From NCBI RefSeq assembly GCF_003605735.1, contig NZ_QXTJ01000002.1, forward strand, positions 28,238 through 92,237: a stretch of 64,000 nucleotides of DNA, in the 5' to 3' direction. This stretch comes from Pseudomonas sp. LS-2. Its GTDB lineage: Bacteria > Pseudomonadota > Gammaproteobacteria > Pseudomonadales > Pseudomonadaceae. Shown in pieces: positions 1 through 8,412 of this stretch (positions within the stretch are counted from its first letter, which is position 1; the number at the start of each line of letters is the position of its first letter). Below the pieces are notes generated by a model. That model saw nothing but the letters and a program-made list of their open reading frames with translations, did no database searches and was not told the DNA's origin. The position numbers and the translations under genes are program-made.

Positions 1-536
1 GCCTGATCGCTGCGCAGGCTCGCCTGGGCCTGACGGATCCGGGCCTGAAACATGTCGATGCGCGCCTGGGTCGCCTTGAGTTCGGCCAGGGCAGTCTGCA
101 CGTCCTCTTCACGGGTGGCGCCGCCCGCGGCGAGGTTCTGCTGACGCTTGTACTTCTGCCGCGCCAGTTCGTTCTGCGCGCGCTGCTCCTGAAGCTGAGC
201 CTGCAGGTTTTCGATGGAAAACCGGCTGGCGTCGAGCTTGGCCTGTTGCGTGGACGGATCGATCTCCACCAGCAACTGGCCCTCCTGGATCTGATCGCCG
301 GCCTCGACGTGGATCTTGCGGATCTGACCGGAGGCTTGTGCGCCGACATCCACATAACGGCGCGGCTGCAAGGTGCCCAGCGCCGTCACGCTGCTTTCGA
401 TGTTGCCGCGGCTCACCTGAACCGTGGCGAAGGCGTCGCGGCCCGGTGGCAGGATCTGCCAGGCTGCGACGGCGATCACGGGAATCAGACACAGGGTGAT
501 CAGCAGGGCGCGGCGGGTGTGTCGAGGACGTTTCAT
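1..536 (-). CDS. pvdR: PvdR-like periplasmic adaptor (MFP) of a MacAB-type pyoverdine efflux pump, 3' part outside window
   Basis: This is the N-terminal ~178 residues of an HlyD/MacA-family membrane fusion protein; the rest runs off the left edge. A short basic start (MKRPRHTRR) and one membrane segment (residues ~9-27) are followed by a biotinyl-lipoyl half-motif (VDVGAQASGQIRKIHVEAGDQI) and the start of a long Gln/Ala-rich coiled-coil hairpin. In Pseudomonas, PvdR works with the PvdT ATPase-permease and the OpmQ channel to export pyoverdine. The name rests on context: it diverges from fpvI, as in the known pyoverdine region of P. aeruginosa, and a PvdS-type promoter lies upstream. MacA of another pump is the alternative. 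Confidence 0.85.
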   Translation of the reverse strand, partial: MKRPRHTRRALLITLCLIPVIAVAAWQILPPGRDAFATVQVSRGNIESSVTALGTLQPRRYVDVGAQASGQIRKIHVEAGDQIQEGQLLVEIDPSTQQAKLDASRFSIENLQAQLQEQRAQNELARQKYKRQQNLAAGGATREEDVQTALAELKATQARIDMFQARIRQAQASLRSDQ

Positions 537-645
537 GCAGGGTTCCGGCCAATGAATGTCGGCCCGCGAGGTGACCGGTTGCCGAAGACTCGGACGCAAC
601 TGGACCCTGTCGCTGGAGCGACAGACACGGGAAGCTGACAGGTAG

Positions 646-669
646 ACGAGGCAAGGGACGGCGAATTTA
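646..669 (-). promoter_or_regulatory. PvdS-type (iron-starvation) promoter for pvdR
   Basis: On the minus strand TAAAT (669-665) is followed after exactly 16 nt by CGT (648-646). This is the TAAAT-N16-CGT pattern described for promoters of the pyoverdine sigma factor PvdS. It points into pvdR, about 110 nt upstream of its start codon. The match was found by eye; the function is inferred from the family knowledge and gene context. Confidence 0.7.
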
Positions 670-742
670 AGCCGGATCGCCGGGAATACGCCGAAATCGG
701 GGCGAAAAATTGTTACCAGGGTGGCCGCTGCTTCAAATCTAT

Positions 743-760
743 ATGAGAATTGTTTTAAAT
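743..760 (+). promoter_or_regulatory. Candidate Fur box upstream of fpvI
   Basis: An AT-rich stretch, ATGAGAATTGTTTT and flanks, stands ~100 nt before the fpvI start. It agrees with about 10 of 14 central positions of the Fur 19-mer. FpvI-type sigma genes are known to be iron-repressed through Fur, so the location fits, but the match is partial. Confidence 0.4.
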
Positions 761-857
761 TGCGTGTGCAAAATGCCATCACCCCTCGTTTGGCCATGAA
801 AACGAGGGCCGGATTGTGGATCAAGGACAGAAGCCGCCATCACGGTGGCCGGGAGTC

Positions 858-1340
858 ATGTTGGAAAACTACTATCGGGAACTGGTGTGTTTCCTCAGCG
901 CCAGACTGGGCAACCTTCAGGTGGCCGAGGATGTGGTGCATGACGCTTATCTTCGCGTGCTTGAGCGCTCCAGCGACACGCCCATCGAGCAACCCCGTGC
1001 GTTTCTCTACCGTACCGCGCTGAACCTGGTAATCGACGGCCATCGGCGCAATGCCCTGCGCCAGGTTGAACCGCTGGAGGTGCTGGACACCGACGAAAAT
1101 TTCTTCAGCCCTTCACCCCAGATGTGCCTCGACCAGGGGCAGCGTCTGGACATGCTCAAGCGCGCCCTGGCCGAACTCTCGCCGCTGTGCCGCGACAGTT
1201 TCATGCTGCGCAAGCTCGAAGGACTGTCTCATCCGGAAATCGCCGAGCGACTGGGCATTTCCCGCAGTCTGGTGGAAAAACACATCGTCAACGCCATGAA
1301 GCACTGCCGCGTGCGCCTTCGTGATTGGGATGCCCAGTAA
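858..1340 (+). CDS. fpvI: FpvI ECF sigma factor (pyoverdine receptor gene expression)
   Basis: A 160-residue ECF sigma-70 factor with region 2 (AEDVVHDAYLRVLERS, residues ~25-40) and region 4 HTH (SHPEIAERLGISRSLVEKHIVNAMKHCR, residues ~124-151). The start MLENYYRELVCFL and the segment IEQPRAFLYRTALNLVIDGHRRNALRQVE are, from memory, very close to P. aeruginosa FpvI, which drives fpvA transcription when ferripyoverdine binds the receptor. ATG 858 was preferred to the in-frame GTG at 816 because it gives the family length and has GGGAG just upstream. Its anti-sigma FpvR is encoded at 5307-6317. No fpvA lies in the window. Confidence 0.9.
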   Translation: MLENYYRELVCFLSARLGNLQVAEDVVHDAYLRVLERSSDTPIEQPRAFLYRTALNLVIDGHRRNALRQVEPLEVLDTDENFFSPSPQMCLDQGQRLDMLKRALAELSPLCRDSFMLRKLEGLSHPEIAERLGISRSLVEKHIVNAMKHCRVRLRDWDAQ

Positions 1341-1351
1341 CGCGTTCTCTG

Positions 1352-1375
1352 TAAATTTTTTTTCATTGTCCTCGT
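1352..1375 (+). promoter_or_regulatory. PvdS-type (iron-starvation) promoter for pvdA
   Basis: TAAAT at 1352-1356 and CGT at 1373-1375 are separated by exactly 16 nt, matching the PvdS promoter pattern. It sits between the fpvI stop and pvdA, about 97 nt before the pvdA ATG, so pvdA can be transcribed apart from fpvI. Confidence 0.8.
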
Positions 1376-1471
1376 TCTTACTCAACAGGCGGCCTGCAGC
1401 GATTGCCATCGGCTGATCGGGTCAGGGCAGCACTTTCCCCGCGTTGAGGGGTTTATCCAGAGGACACTGGA

Positions 1472-2809
1472 ATGACACAGGCAATTGCATCGACCATCGT
1501 TCACGATGTGATCGGTATCGGTTTTGGCCCCTCCAATCTGGCACTGGCCATCGCGCTGCAAGAGCGGGCAGAGTCGCAGGGGCCGCTGGACGTGCTGTTT
1601 CTCGACAAGCAGGCGGACTATCGCTGGCACGGCAATACGCTGGTGACGCAGAGCGAGCTGCAGATCTCCTTCCTCAAGGATCTGGTCACGCTGCGCAACC
1701 CGACCAGCCCGTACTCTTTCGTCAATTACCTGAAAACCCACGGCCGGTTGGTGGACTTCATCAACCTGGGCACGTTCTATCCCTGCCGCATGGAGTTCAA
1801 CGACTACCTGCGCTGGGTCGCCGGGCATTTCCAGGACCAGAGTCGCTACGGTGAAGAAGTCCTGGCGATCGAGCCGGTGCTGCACCAGCATAAGGTCGAG
1901 GCGCTGCGAGTGATTTCGCGCAGCGCACAAGGGCAGGAAACCGTGCGCACGACGCGTTCGGCGGTGGTCAGCGCCGGCGGCACACCCCGCATTCCCGAGG
2001 CGTTCAAGGCGCTCAAGGGCGACAGCCGGGTGTTTCATCATTCCCAGTATCTGGAGCGCATGTCACGCCAGCCCTGCGTCAGCGGCAAGCCCATGCGCGT
2101 GGCGATCATCGGAGGCGGGCAAAGCGCGGCCGAAGCGTTCATCGACCTCAATGACAGCTACCCATCGGTGCAGGTCGATCTGATCCTGCGCGGCTCGGCG
2201 CTGAAACCGGCCGACGACAGCCCCTTCGTCAACGAAGTGTTCTCCCCCGAGTTCACGGATCTGATGTACAGCCAGAACACCGCCGAGCGCGAGCGGATGA
2301 TCGTGGAGTACCAGAGCACCAACTACTCGGTGGTGGACATTGATCTGATCGAACGCATCTACGGCATCTTTTACCGGCAGAAAGTCTCCGGGATTCCGCG
2401 CCACGCGTTTCGCAGCCTGACCTGCGTGGAGCAGGCGGTTGCCGGCGCGGATGGCATCGATCTGGCGCTGCGCAATACCGCCAGCGGCGACATCCTCGTC
2501 CGCCAATACGATGCGGTGATTCTCGCCACCGGTTACGAACGGCAAATGCATCGTCAGTTGTTGGCGCCACTGGCTGAGTACCTCGGCGATTACAACGTCG
2601 ACCGCGATTACCGGCTGATCACCGATGACCGCTGCAAGGCCGGTATCTACATGCAGGGTTTCTGTCAGGCGAGCCATGGTTTGAGCGATACGCTGCTGTC
2701 GATCCTGCCGATTCGGGCCGACGAGATCGCCGCCTCTCTGTACAGCCACACCAAAGGCGGCGAGCGCAACCGCAGCGTGCTCGACGTGCTGCTGGCGACC
2801 GCGAGTTGA
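1472..2809 (+). CDS. pvdA: L-ornithine N5-monooxygenase PvdA (pyoverdine biosynthesis)
   Basis: A 445-residue flavin N-hydroxylating monooxygenase, the family's usual length. It hydroxylates the ornithine side chain with NADPH and O2 to make the hydroxamate precursor of pyoverdine, in the cytoplasm. Visible motifs: FAD site GIGFGPSNLALAIAL (residues ~15-29), NADPH site VAIIGGGQSAAEAF (residues ~210-223) and the ATGY element DAVILATGYE near residue 355. GAGG lies 8 nt before the ATG. A PvdS-type promoter is upstream and pvdQ follows 49 nt downstream on the same strand, probably cotranscribed. Confidence 0.96.
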   Translation: MTQAIASTIVHDVIGIGFGPSNLALAIALQERAESQGPLDVLFLDKQADYRWHGNTLVTQSELQISFLKDLVTLRNPTSPYSFVNYLKTHGRLVDFINLGTFYPCRMEFNDYLRWVAGHFQDQSRYGEEVLAIEPVLHQHKVEALRVISRSAQGQETVRTTRSAVVSAGGTPRIPEAFKALKGDSRVFHHSQYLERMSRQPCVSGKPMRVAIIGGGQSAAEAFIDLNDSYPSVQVDLILRGSALKPADDSPFVNEVFSPEFTDLMYSQNTAERERMIVEYQSTNYSVVDIDLIERIYGIFYRQKVSGIPRHAFRSLTCVEQAVAGADGIDLALRNTASGDILVRQYDAVILATGYERQMHRQLLAPLAEYLGDYNVDRDYRLITDDRCKAGIYMQGFCQASHGLSDTLLSILPIRADEIAASLYSHTKGGERNRSVLDVLLATAS

Positions 2810-2858
2810 GGGCGCTCGACAGCGTGGTCATGCGTGGATCAACCCTCCAGGAGTCAGC

Positions 2859-5219
2859 GTGAATATGTCCCGCCCTTTAACGCGTTTTTGCCTGACGGCG
2901 GTGTGTATTGGCGTCAGTCTGGCGGCTGAGGCCAGACATCTACCGGGAGAGGCGAGTGCCGACATTCGTCGCACCACCTATGGCGTCCCGCACATTCTGG
3001 CCGCCGATGAGCGCAGCCTGGGTTATGGCATCGGCTACGCGTATGCGCAGGACAACCTGTGCTTGCTTGCCAATGAGATCGTGACGGTCAACGGTGAGCG
3101 TTCGAAATACTTCGGGCCCGATGCGTTGACCGTTGAACAACAGGCCAACCTGACCAGCGACATCTTCTTCAACTGGCTCAACACGCCCGAGGCGGTCGCG
3201 GCATTCTGGAAGGCGCAATCGCCAGAAATGCAGCAGAGGCTCGAAGGTTACGCGGCGGGGTATAACCGCCTGTTGCAAGAGCGCCAGGCCTCGGGTTTGC
3301 CGCAGCAATGCCAGGCGGCGTGGGTGCGTCCCGTCACGCCACAGGATCTGGTCAAGCTGACCCGTCGCCTGTTGGCCGAAGGTGGCGTGGGGCAGTTCGC
3401 CGAGGCGCTGGCGGGCGCGACACCGCCGCACGACATCAGCCAGGTCGAAGCGCCCAAGGCGCAGTTCCAGCTGGCGGACGGACGCCTGCGACGCTTCGCT
3501 CTGGACCGTGGCAGCAATGGCGTCGCCATCGGTCGTGACCGCTCGTTCAACGGTCGCGGGATGCTGCTCGCCAACCCGCATTTTCCGTGGGTGGGCGGCA
3601 TGCGGTTCTATCAGATGCACCTGACCATTCCCGGCCAGCTCGACGTCATGGGGGCGGCACTGCCGGGGTTGCCGGTGATCAATATCGGTTTCAGCCAACA
3701 CCTGGCCTGGACCCACACCGTCGACACCTCCAGACACTTCACGCTGTACCGTCTGCAACTGGACCCCAAGGATCCGACCCGTTACCTGCTGGACGGCAAG
3801 TCGGTGGCGATGACCAAAAACGACATTGCGGTACAGGTGAAACAACCCGATGGCAGCCTCACGACACTGACCCGCGCTGTTTACAGTTCGCAGTTCGGGC
3901 CGGTGGTGCAGTGGCCGGGCAAGCTGGACTGGAACCGTCAGGTGGCGTTCAGCATCAAGGATGCCAATCAGGACAACACCCGCGTGCTGCAACAGTGGTA
4001 CGCAATGAACCAGGCCGATTCGCTGAAGGCGTTCGAGGCCTCGGTCCACACGATTCAAGGCATTCCGTGGGTCAACACCCTGGCCGCGGACGATCAGGGG
4101 CAGACCTTGTACATGAACCAGTCGGTGGTGCCCTATGTGGATGCTGCCAAGCTCAAGCAATGCAGCGATCCACGGGCCGGGCTGGAAATGGTTTTGCTCG
4201 ACGGTTCACGCAGCGCCTGTGCGTGGAACGTTGCGGCCAACAGTGCGCAGAAGGGCATCTTCCCGGCGGACCAGCTGCCGCAACTGCGCCGCAGCGATTT
4301 CGTGCAGAACTCCAACGACTCGGCCTGGATGGTCAACCCCGCAGCGCCGCTGACCGGTTACTCCCCGGTGATCAGCCGCGAGGGTCTGCCGTTGGGGCCA
4401 CGTGCGCGCTTTGCGCTGAGTCGTCTGGATAAACTGCACGAAACCGGAAAGCTGCAGGCGCAGGACCTGCAGCACATGGTCATGGACGATCAGGTGTACA
4501 TGGCCAGCCAGACGATGCCGGATCTGCTGCAGTTCTGCGCCGGGGACCTGGGCGCGGACGCCGCCAGACTGGCCGCGTTGTGCGCCAGTCTCAAGGCTTG
4601 GGATCGCAGCGCGAACCTGCAAGCGGGATTGGGTCTGGTGCATTTTCAGAATGTGATGGGCGCGCTGTTGCAGGAGGAGGGGGTGTGGCGCGTGGCGTTC
4701 GACCCTGCCGATCCACAGCACACCCCTCGTGGCCTGAACATCGATCAGCCGCAGGTGGCCGACAATGTTCGCAAGGCCATGCTGGCCTCGGCGTCCGGCG
4801 TGACGAAACTTGGCCTGGAGGACGGCACTCATTGGGGTGATATTCAGGCATTCGACGTCGGCGGCAAGCGCACGCCGATCCATGGCGGGCCGGCGTCACT
4901 GGGCGTCTACAACGCCATCCAGAGCGTGCCGGTCGACGGGGGCAAGCGCGAAGTCGTCAGTGGCAGCAGCTACCTGCAAGTGGTGACGTTCGACGAGAAC
5001 GGGCCGCGTGCTCAGGGGCTGCTGGCGTTTTCCCTGTCCAGCGATCCGGCGTCGGCGCATTCAAGGGACCAGACCGAGGCGTTTTCTCGCAAGCAATGGG
5101 CGTTGCTGCCGTTCACCGAGGCCCAGATCAAGGCCGATGCCGACTATCGGTCGCAGGTCATTCGCGAGTCGGATTCGTCGGTTTCCAAAAGCGCGAACCT
5201 GGCGGACGGCAAACGGTAA
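2859..5219 (+). CDS. pvdQ: PvdQ, periplasmic N-acylhomoserine-lactone / pyoverdine acylase
   Basis: A 786-residue Ntn-hydrolase of the penicillin acylase family. In Pseudomonas, PvdQ removes the fatty acyl chain from the periplasmic pyoverdine precursor and also hydrolyses long-chain acyl-homoserine lactones. A signal peptide is visible (residues ~1-25), then the alpha chain beginning ADIRRTTYGVPHI, and the autoproteolytic junction DRG/SNGVAIG, which leaves Ser219 as the N-terminal nucleophile of the beta chain. A GTG at 2859 has CCAGGAG at good spacing; the ATG at 2865 is possible. Gene order pvdA-pvdQ is that of known pyoverdine loci. Confidence 0.95.
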   Translation: MNMSRPLTRFCLTAVCIGVSLAAEARHLPGEASADIRRTTYGVPHILAADERSLGYGIGYAYAQDNLCLLANEIVTVNGERSKYFGPDALTVEQQANLTSDIFFNWLNTPEAVAAFWKAQSPEMQQRLEGYAAGYNRLLQERQASGLPQQCQAAWVRPVTPQDLVKLTRRLLAEGGVGQFAEALAGATPPHDISQVEAPKAQFQLADGRLRRFALDRGSNGVAIGRDRSFNGRGMLLANPHFPWVGGMRFYQMHLTIPGQLDVMGAALPGLPVINIGFSQHLAWTHTVDTSRHFTLYRLQLDPKDPTRYLLDGKSVAMTKNDIAVQVKQPDGSLTTLTRAVYSSQFGPVVQWPGKLDWNRQVAFSIKDANQDNTRVLQQWYAMNQADSLKAFEASVHTIQGIPWVNTLAADDQGQTLYMNQSVVPYVDAAKLKQCSDPRAGLEMVLLDGSRSACAWNVAANSAQKGIFPADQLPQLRRSDFVQNSNDSAWMVNPAAPLTGYSPVISREGLPLGPRARFALSRLDKLHETGKLQAQDLQHMVMDDQVYMASQTMPDLLQFCAGDLGADAARLAALCASLKAWDRSANLQAGLGLVHFQNVMGALLQEEGVWRVAFDPADPQHTPRGLNIDQPQVADNVRKAMLASASGVTKLGLEDGTHWGDIQAFDVGGKRTPIHGGPASLGVYNAIQSVPVDGGKREVVSGSSYLQVVTFDENGPRAQGLLAFSLSSDPASAHSRDQTEAFSRKQWALLPFTEAQIKADADYRSQVIRESDSSVSKSANLADGKR

Positions 5220-5306
5220 GCACGCCACAGGGCAGGGACGGTCATTACGACGTGTCTGCCTCTCTGCAAACTGGACGTGCAGTTCGAGCTCAAGGGATGC
5301 GACGGT

Positions 5307-6317
5307 TTACAGGTTCAGGTTGACCGTTGGTTTGGGGTTGATCACCGGGTTGCCGTCCTTGCTTTTGCTCAGAGTCACCGGCAGCACTTTGGGCAGGGAC
5401 GTCACCATGTCCTTGATCGCCGAGGTGTTGTAGATGCCCCCCAGGCGCAGCTTTCCGGTCGTAGCATCGGCGAGCCGCACCGGGTTTTCCAGATAGCGAT
5501 TGATCAGCGGCAGCGCATCGACCAGCGCGAGGTTGTCGATGACCAGCTTGCCGTTGCGCCAGGCGAGGGTTGAGTCGTTGCTGTAGGTCTGTTTGATCTG
5601 CGGTTCGTAATCGCCCGCCTTGTAGCTCGCCTGCATGCCCGGATCCAGACGATACCCCTCGTTGGCACGCCCCGTAGTGACGATCACCGAACCCTCCATG
5701 AGGGTCACGCGCACCTGATCCTGGTACATCCAGACGTTGAATTTGGTGCCGGTCACGCGCACCTGCCCCTCGGCTGCCTTGACCACGAACGGGTGTTCGG
5801 TGGAATGCGTGACCTCGAAGAACGCCTCGCCCTTTTTCAGGGTAACGCGGCGCTGGTCCTTGTAGTCGGCGTAGGTCAGTTCAGTGCCCAGATTCAACTG
5901 GACCCGGCTGCCATCGGCCAGGACGAACTGACGAATCTGGCCGGTGCTTTCGTAGCTCTGATAACTGCTTGGCAGCCAGCCCATGTTCCAGCCAATGAAT
6001 CCCGCCGCAGGAATCGCCAGCAGGCTGATCGCCGCTGCCACGCCATAGCTGGCCCATGAACGGCGCGGGGGCTGAGCGGGCATCGGGATAACAGTGGGGG
6101 GAGCCTGAGAAACCGGCGGTCGAGGGAGTTGATCGGCGACGTCCCAGATCTCCAGCATCGCCTCGTACTCGATGGCGTGCATCGGGTCGGCGGCGAGCCA
6201 CTGCGCGAATTGATCGCGCTCGGCGTCGGTGCAGTCCAACTCGTGCAAACGCATGCACCAATGCGCGGCGGCGTCGGTGATGTCATCTGGCGTTTCTGAG
6301 AAATGGGGTCTGTGCAT
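5307..6317 (-). CDS. fpvR: FpvR-type anti-sigma factor (FecR family)
   Basis: A 336-residue inner-membrane sigma regulator. The N-terminal cytoplasmic anti-sigma domain (residues ~12-55, DUF4880-like, AAHWCMRLHELDCTDAERDQFAQWLAAD) is followed by a membrane segment (ASYGVAAAISLLAIPAAGFIGW, residues ~92-113) and a periplasmic FecR domain (RQFVLADGSRVQLNLGTELTY onward). It should bind FpvI and PvdS and release them when the FpvA signalling domain is engaged. It lies convergent to pvdQ and close to fpvI, which supports the name. Another FecR paralogue is the alternative. Confidence 0.88.
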   Translation of the reverse strand: MHRPHFSETPDDITDAAAHWCMRLHELDCTDAERDQFAQWLAADPMHAIEYEAMLEIWDVADQLPRPPVSQAPPTVIPMPAQPPRRSWASYGVAAAISLLAIPAAGFIGWNMGWLPSSYQSYESTGQIRQFVLADGSRVQLNLGTELTYADYKDQRRVTLKKGEAFFEVTHSTEHPFVVKAAEGQVRVTGTKFNVWMYQDQVRVTLMEGSVIVTTGRANEGYRLDPGMQASYKAGDYEPQIKQTYSNDSTLAWRNGKLVIDNLALVDALPLINRYLENPVRLADATTGKLRLGGIYNTSAIKDMVTSLPKVLPVTLSKSKDGNPVINPKPTVNLNL

Positions 6318-6405
6318 TGACTCGTCCTGGTTGCCGGCATTCTACCTCTCAATGGGTAGGTCGAACAGGGCGTTATGGCAAATGCATATCATCTCGTCTG
6401 GCCGG

Positions 6406-8163
6406 TCACAGGTTGCTTAACATCGCCCAGAAAGACGCGCCGACGCCGGTAATGCTTTCCCCGGCGATCAAGCCTGCGGCGGCGGTGATTGCGAATCGTT
6501 CGCTGACCTGGGGCCAGCGCTGGCCGATCAGCCAGGTCAGTATGGCACCGAGGGACATCATCACCGAGGTGGAGGCGGGCAGCACGAATGCCAGCCCCAG
6601 CGCCGCCGCGCTTGGCAGGTACCGGCTCAGACGTTTGGGCAGCAGACTGTCGGCCAGGCCGAGTGCGATGCCTGCCAGCCCACCGATGAGGATGGCCCAG
6701 CGCACGGTTGGCGACAGCGAACCGAGACCGTGAGTCAGCGTTTCTGCCACGGCTTTCCAGGTGGCGACGGCGGGCGCCGGCCATTGTTCGGTGAGCAACA
6801 TGGCTTTGGGGTCGGGTATCAACGCCATGTACACGATCACACCGACGATGCTGCCGATGAAGATGCCGATGCATTGCGCGATGACCTGCTTTTTCGGGGT
6901 CGCGCCGATGGCCAGCCCGACCTTGAAGTCGTTCATCAGGTCGGTGCTCTGTCCAGCGGCGCCGCCGGCGGTGTTGGCGCTCATCAGGTTGATCGGCACC
7001 TGGCCCGGGGCGATCAAGCCAAAGCTCAGCTGCGACAGTTTGCCGATCGCGCCGATGGGGGCGATCCCGGTGGCACCGACCACGCGCGCGGCCACCACGG
7101 CCAGACAGACCGCCAGTGGGATCGACAACAGCGCCATCCACACATCGATGCCGAACAGCGCGGCTTGCAGAAACACCACCAGAACGATCGACAGGACCAG
7201 ACCAACAGCGGGGGCCAAGGCCAATGTCGAGCGATCGAATGCGGTGTGCACTGATGACCTTTCAGGGGCTTTGAAATCAGGAGCTTTTACAAATTGAATC
7301 GACAGTGAGGCGAGTGTCGAGCACACCATCAGGCTGACGCCCGGCCAAAGTAACCATTCCACCAGACTGGCGAATTGCGGACCGCTGCTGCCCGCAGGCG
7401 TTTGCACCAGACCATGCGCCAGCAGCCACGGTGCCAGACAACCCCACGCCAGTACCGCGCCGAACAACAGGCTCAGCCCCACGCGAATGCCGATGATGCC
7501 GCCGAAGCCGATCAGCAGTAATGAGGGGTCGGCGGTGAACGTGAGGCGTTCCAGTTGCGCCGTCGGGGCCCAGCGCGGAATGCTCCACAGAAATTCGTCG
7601 ACCCATTTGACCCCGCCCGACAGCAACGCGGCACTGAATAGCACCCTGATGCGCGCCACGGCCTCGTGACCATGGTTGTAGATGTGCTGAAGGGTTTCCA
7701 GCGTTGCCGTGCCTTCGGGAAACTTCAGCGCTTTGTCGTTGAGCAATGCGGGACGCAGATACCAGGCGATCCAGATGCCCAGAAAGCTGACCGAAAAGAC
7801 CCAGGCCATCATCGGAATGGCGTCCAGCTGACGCCCGGTGAGCAAGGTAAAGGCCGGGATCGGTGCGACCAGACCGCCGGAGATGATCGACGCCGCTGCC
7901 GATGCGACCGTCTGGTTGATGTTGCTCTCGTGCAGCGTCCATGAAGGCTGACCCTTGAAGCGTCTGACCGCTGCCTGCCACACGCCGAACCCCACCAGCA
8001 GTGCGATGATCGACATGTTGAACGACCAGCCGATCTTCAGTCCCGCGTAGACATTTGATGGCGTCAGCAGGATGCCCAGCACTGCCCCGGTGAGCACCGC
8101 TCGCGGGCTCAATTCACGTTCGACGCGCAGGGCGGGGGTGGTCGTGGCGGCGTAACGGCCCAT
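6406..8163 (-). CDS. OPT-family oligopeptide / metal-chelate transporter
   Basis: A 585-residue polytopic inner-membrane protein of the OPT superfamily, with roughly 14-16 hydrophobic segments. The N-terminal TGAVLGILLTPSNVYAGLKIGWSFNMSI and the segment TVASAAASIISGGLVAPIPAF are typical of bacterial OPT proteins. Some members carry oligopeptides and others, such as the plant YSL branch, carry metal-chelator complexes. The position beside fpvR makes a role with peptidic siderophores or metal chelates possible, but nothing in the sequence shows the substrate. It is head to head with the TonB receptor across 249 nt. Confidence 0.85.
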   Translation of the reverse strand: MGRYAATTTPALRVERELSPRAVLTGAVLGILLTPSNVYAGLKIGWSFNMSIIALLVGFGVWQAAVRRFKGQPSWTLHESNINQTVASAAASIISGGLVAPIPAFTLLTGRQLDAIPMMAWVFSVSFLGIWIAWYLRPALLNDKALKFPEGTATLETLQHIYNHGHEAVARIRVLFSAALLSGGVKWVDEFLWSIPRWAPTAQLERLTFTADPSLLLIGFGGIIGIRVGLSLLFGAVLAWGCLAPWLLAHGLVQTPAGSSGPQFASLVEWLLWPGVSLMVCSTLASLSIQFVKAPDFKAPERSSVHTAFDRSTLALAPAVGLVLSIVLVVFLQAALFGIDVWMALLSIPLAVCLAVVAARVVGATGIAPIGAIGKLSQLSFGLIAPGQVPINLMSANTAGGAAGQSTDLMNDFKVGLAIGATPKKQVIAQCIGIFIGSIVGVIVYMALIPDPKAMLLTEQWPAPAVATWKAVAETLTHGLGSLSPTVRWAILIGGLAGIALGLADSLLPKRLSRYLPSAAALGLAFVLPASTSVMMSLGAILTWLIGQRWPQVSERFAITAAAGLIAGESITGVGASFWAMLSNL

Positions 8164-8314
8164 GGAAGATCCTGTGCGGGTGGTCGACGGTCAATCCTCA
8201 ACAAGTGAGCCCCGAGGCGATAGAAGGTTCAGTAAAGGGCCAGTGCAGAGGGTTAGAACCCCGCCGAATGGGGGCTGGGGGCGATTCGACAAAATTTTCA
8301 CAAACGCTACTGTA

Positions 8315-8335
8315 AATGCGAATACTTCCTGTTAC
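8315..8335 (+). promoter_or_regulatory. Candidate Fur-type box before the TonB receptor gene
   Basis: AATGCGAATACTTCCTGTT has the look of Pseudomonas Fur-controlled receptor promoters, with roughly 9-10 central consensus positions matched. It lies ~80 nt before the receptor start. It does not fit TAAAT-N16-CGT: CGT follows TAAAT (8313-8317) after 23 nt, so PvdS control is not supported. Confidence 0.35.
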
Positions 8336-8412
8336 ATTCTCGTCCGGTTTTGTATCGGCCGCAGTACATGACTGCGCCATTGCCTATTCAGGCGACAGAG
8401 GGAGGGGACGGG

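Noticed and set aside
8313..8343. PvdS promoter before the TonB receptor
   Set aside because: TAAAT and CGT are both present but 23 nt apart instead of 16.
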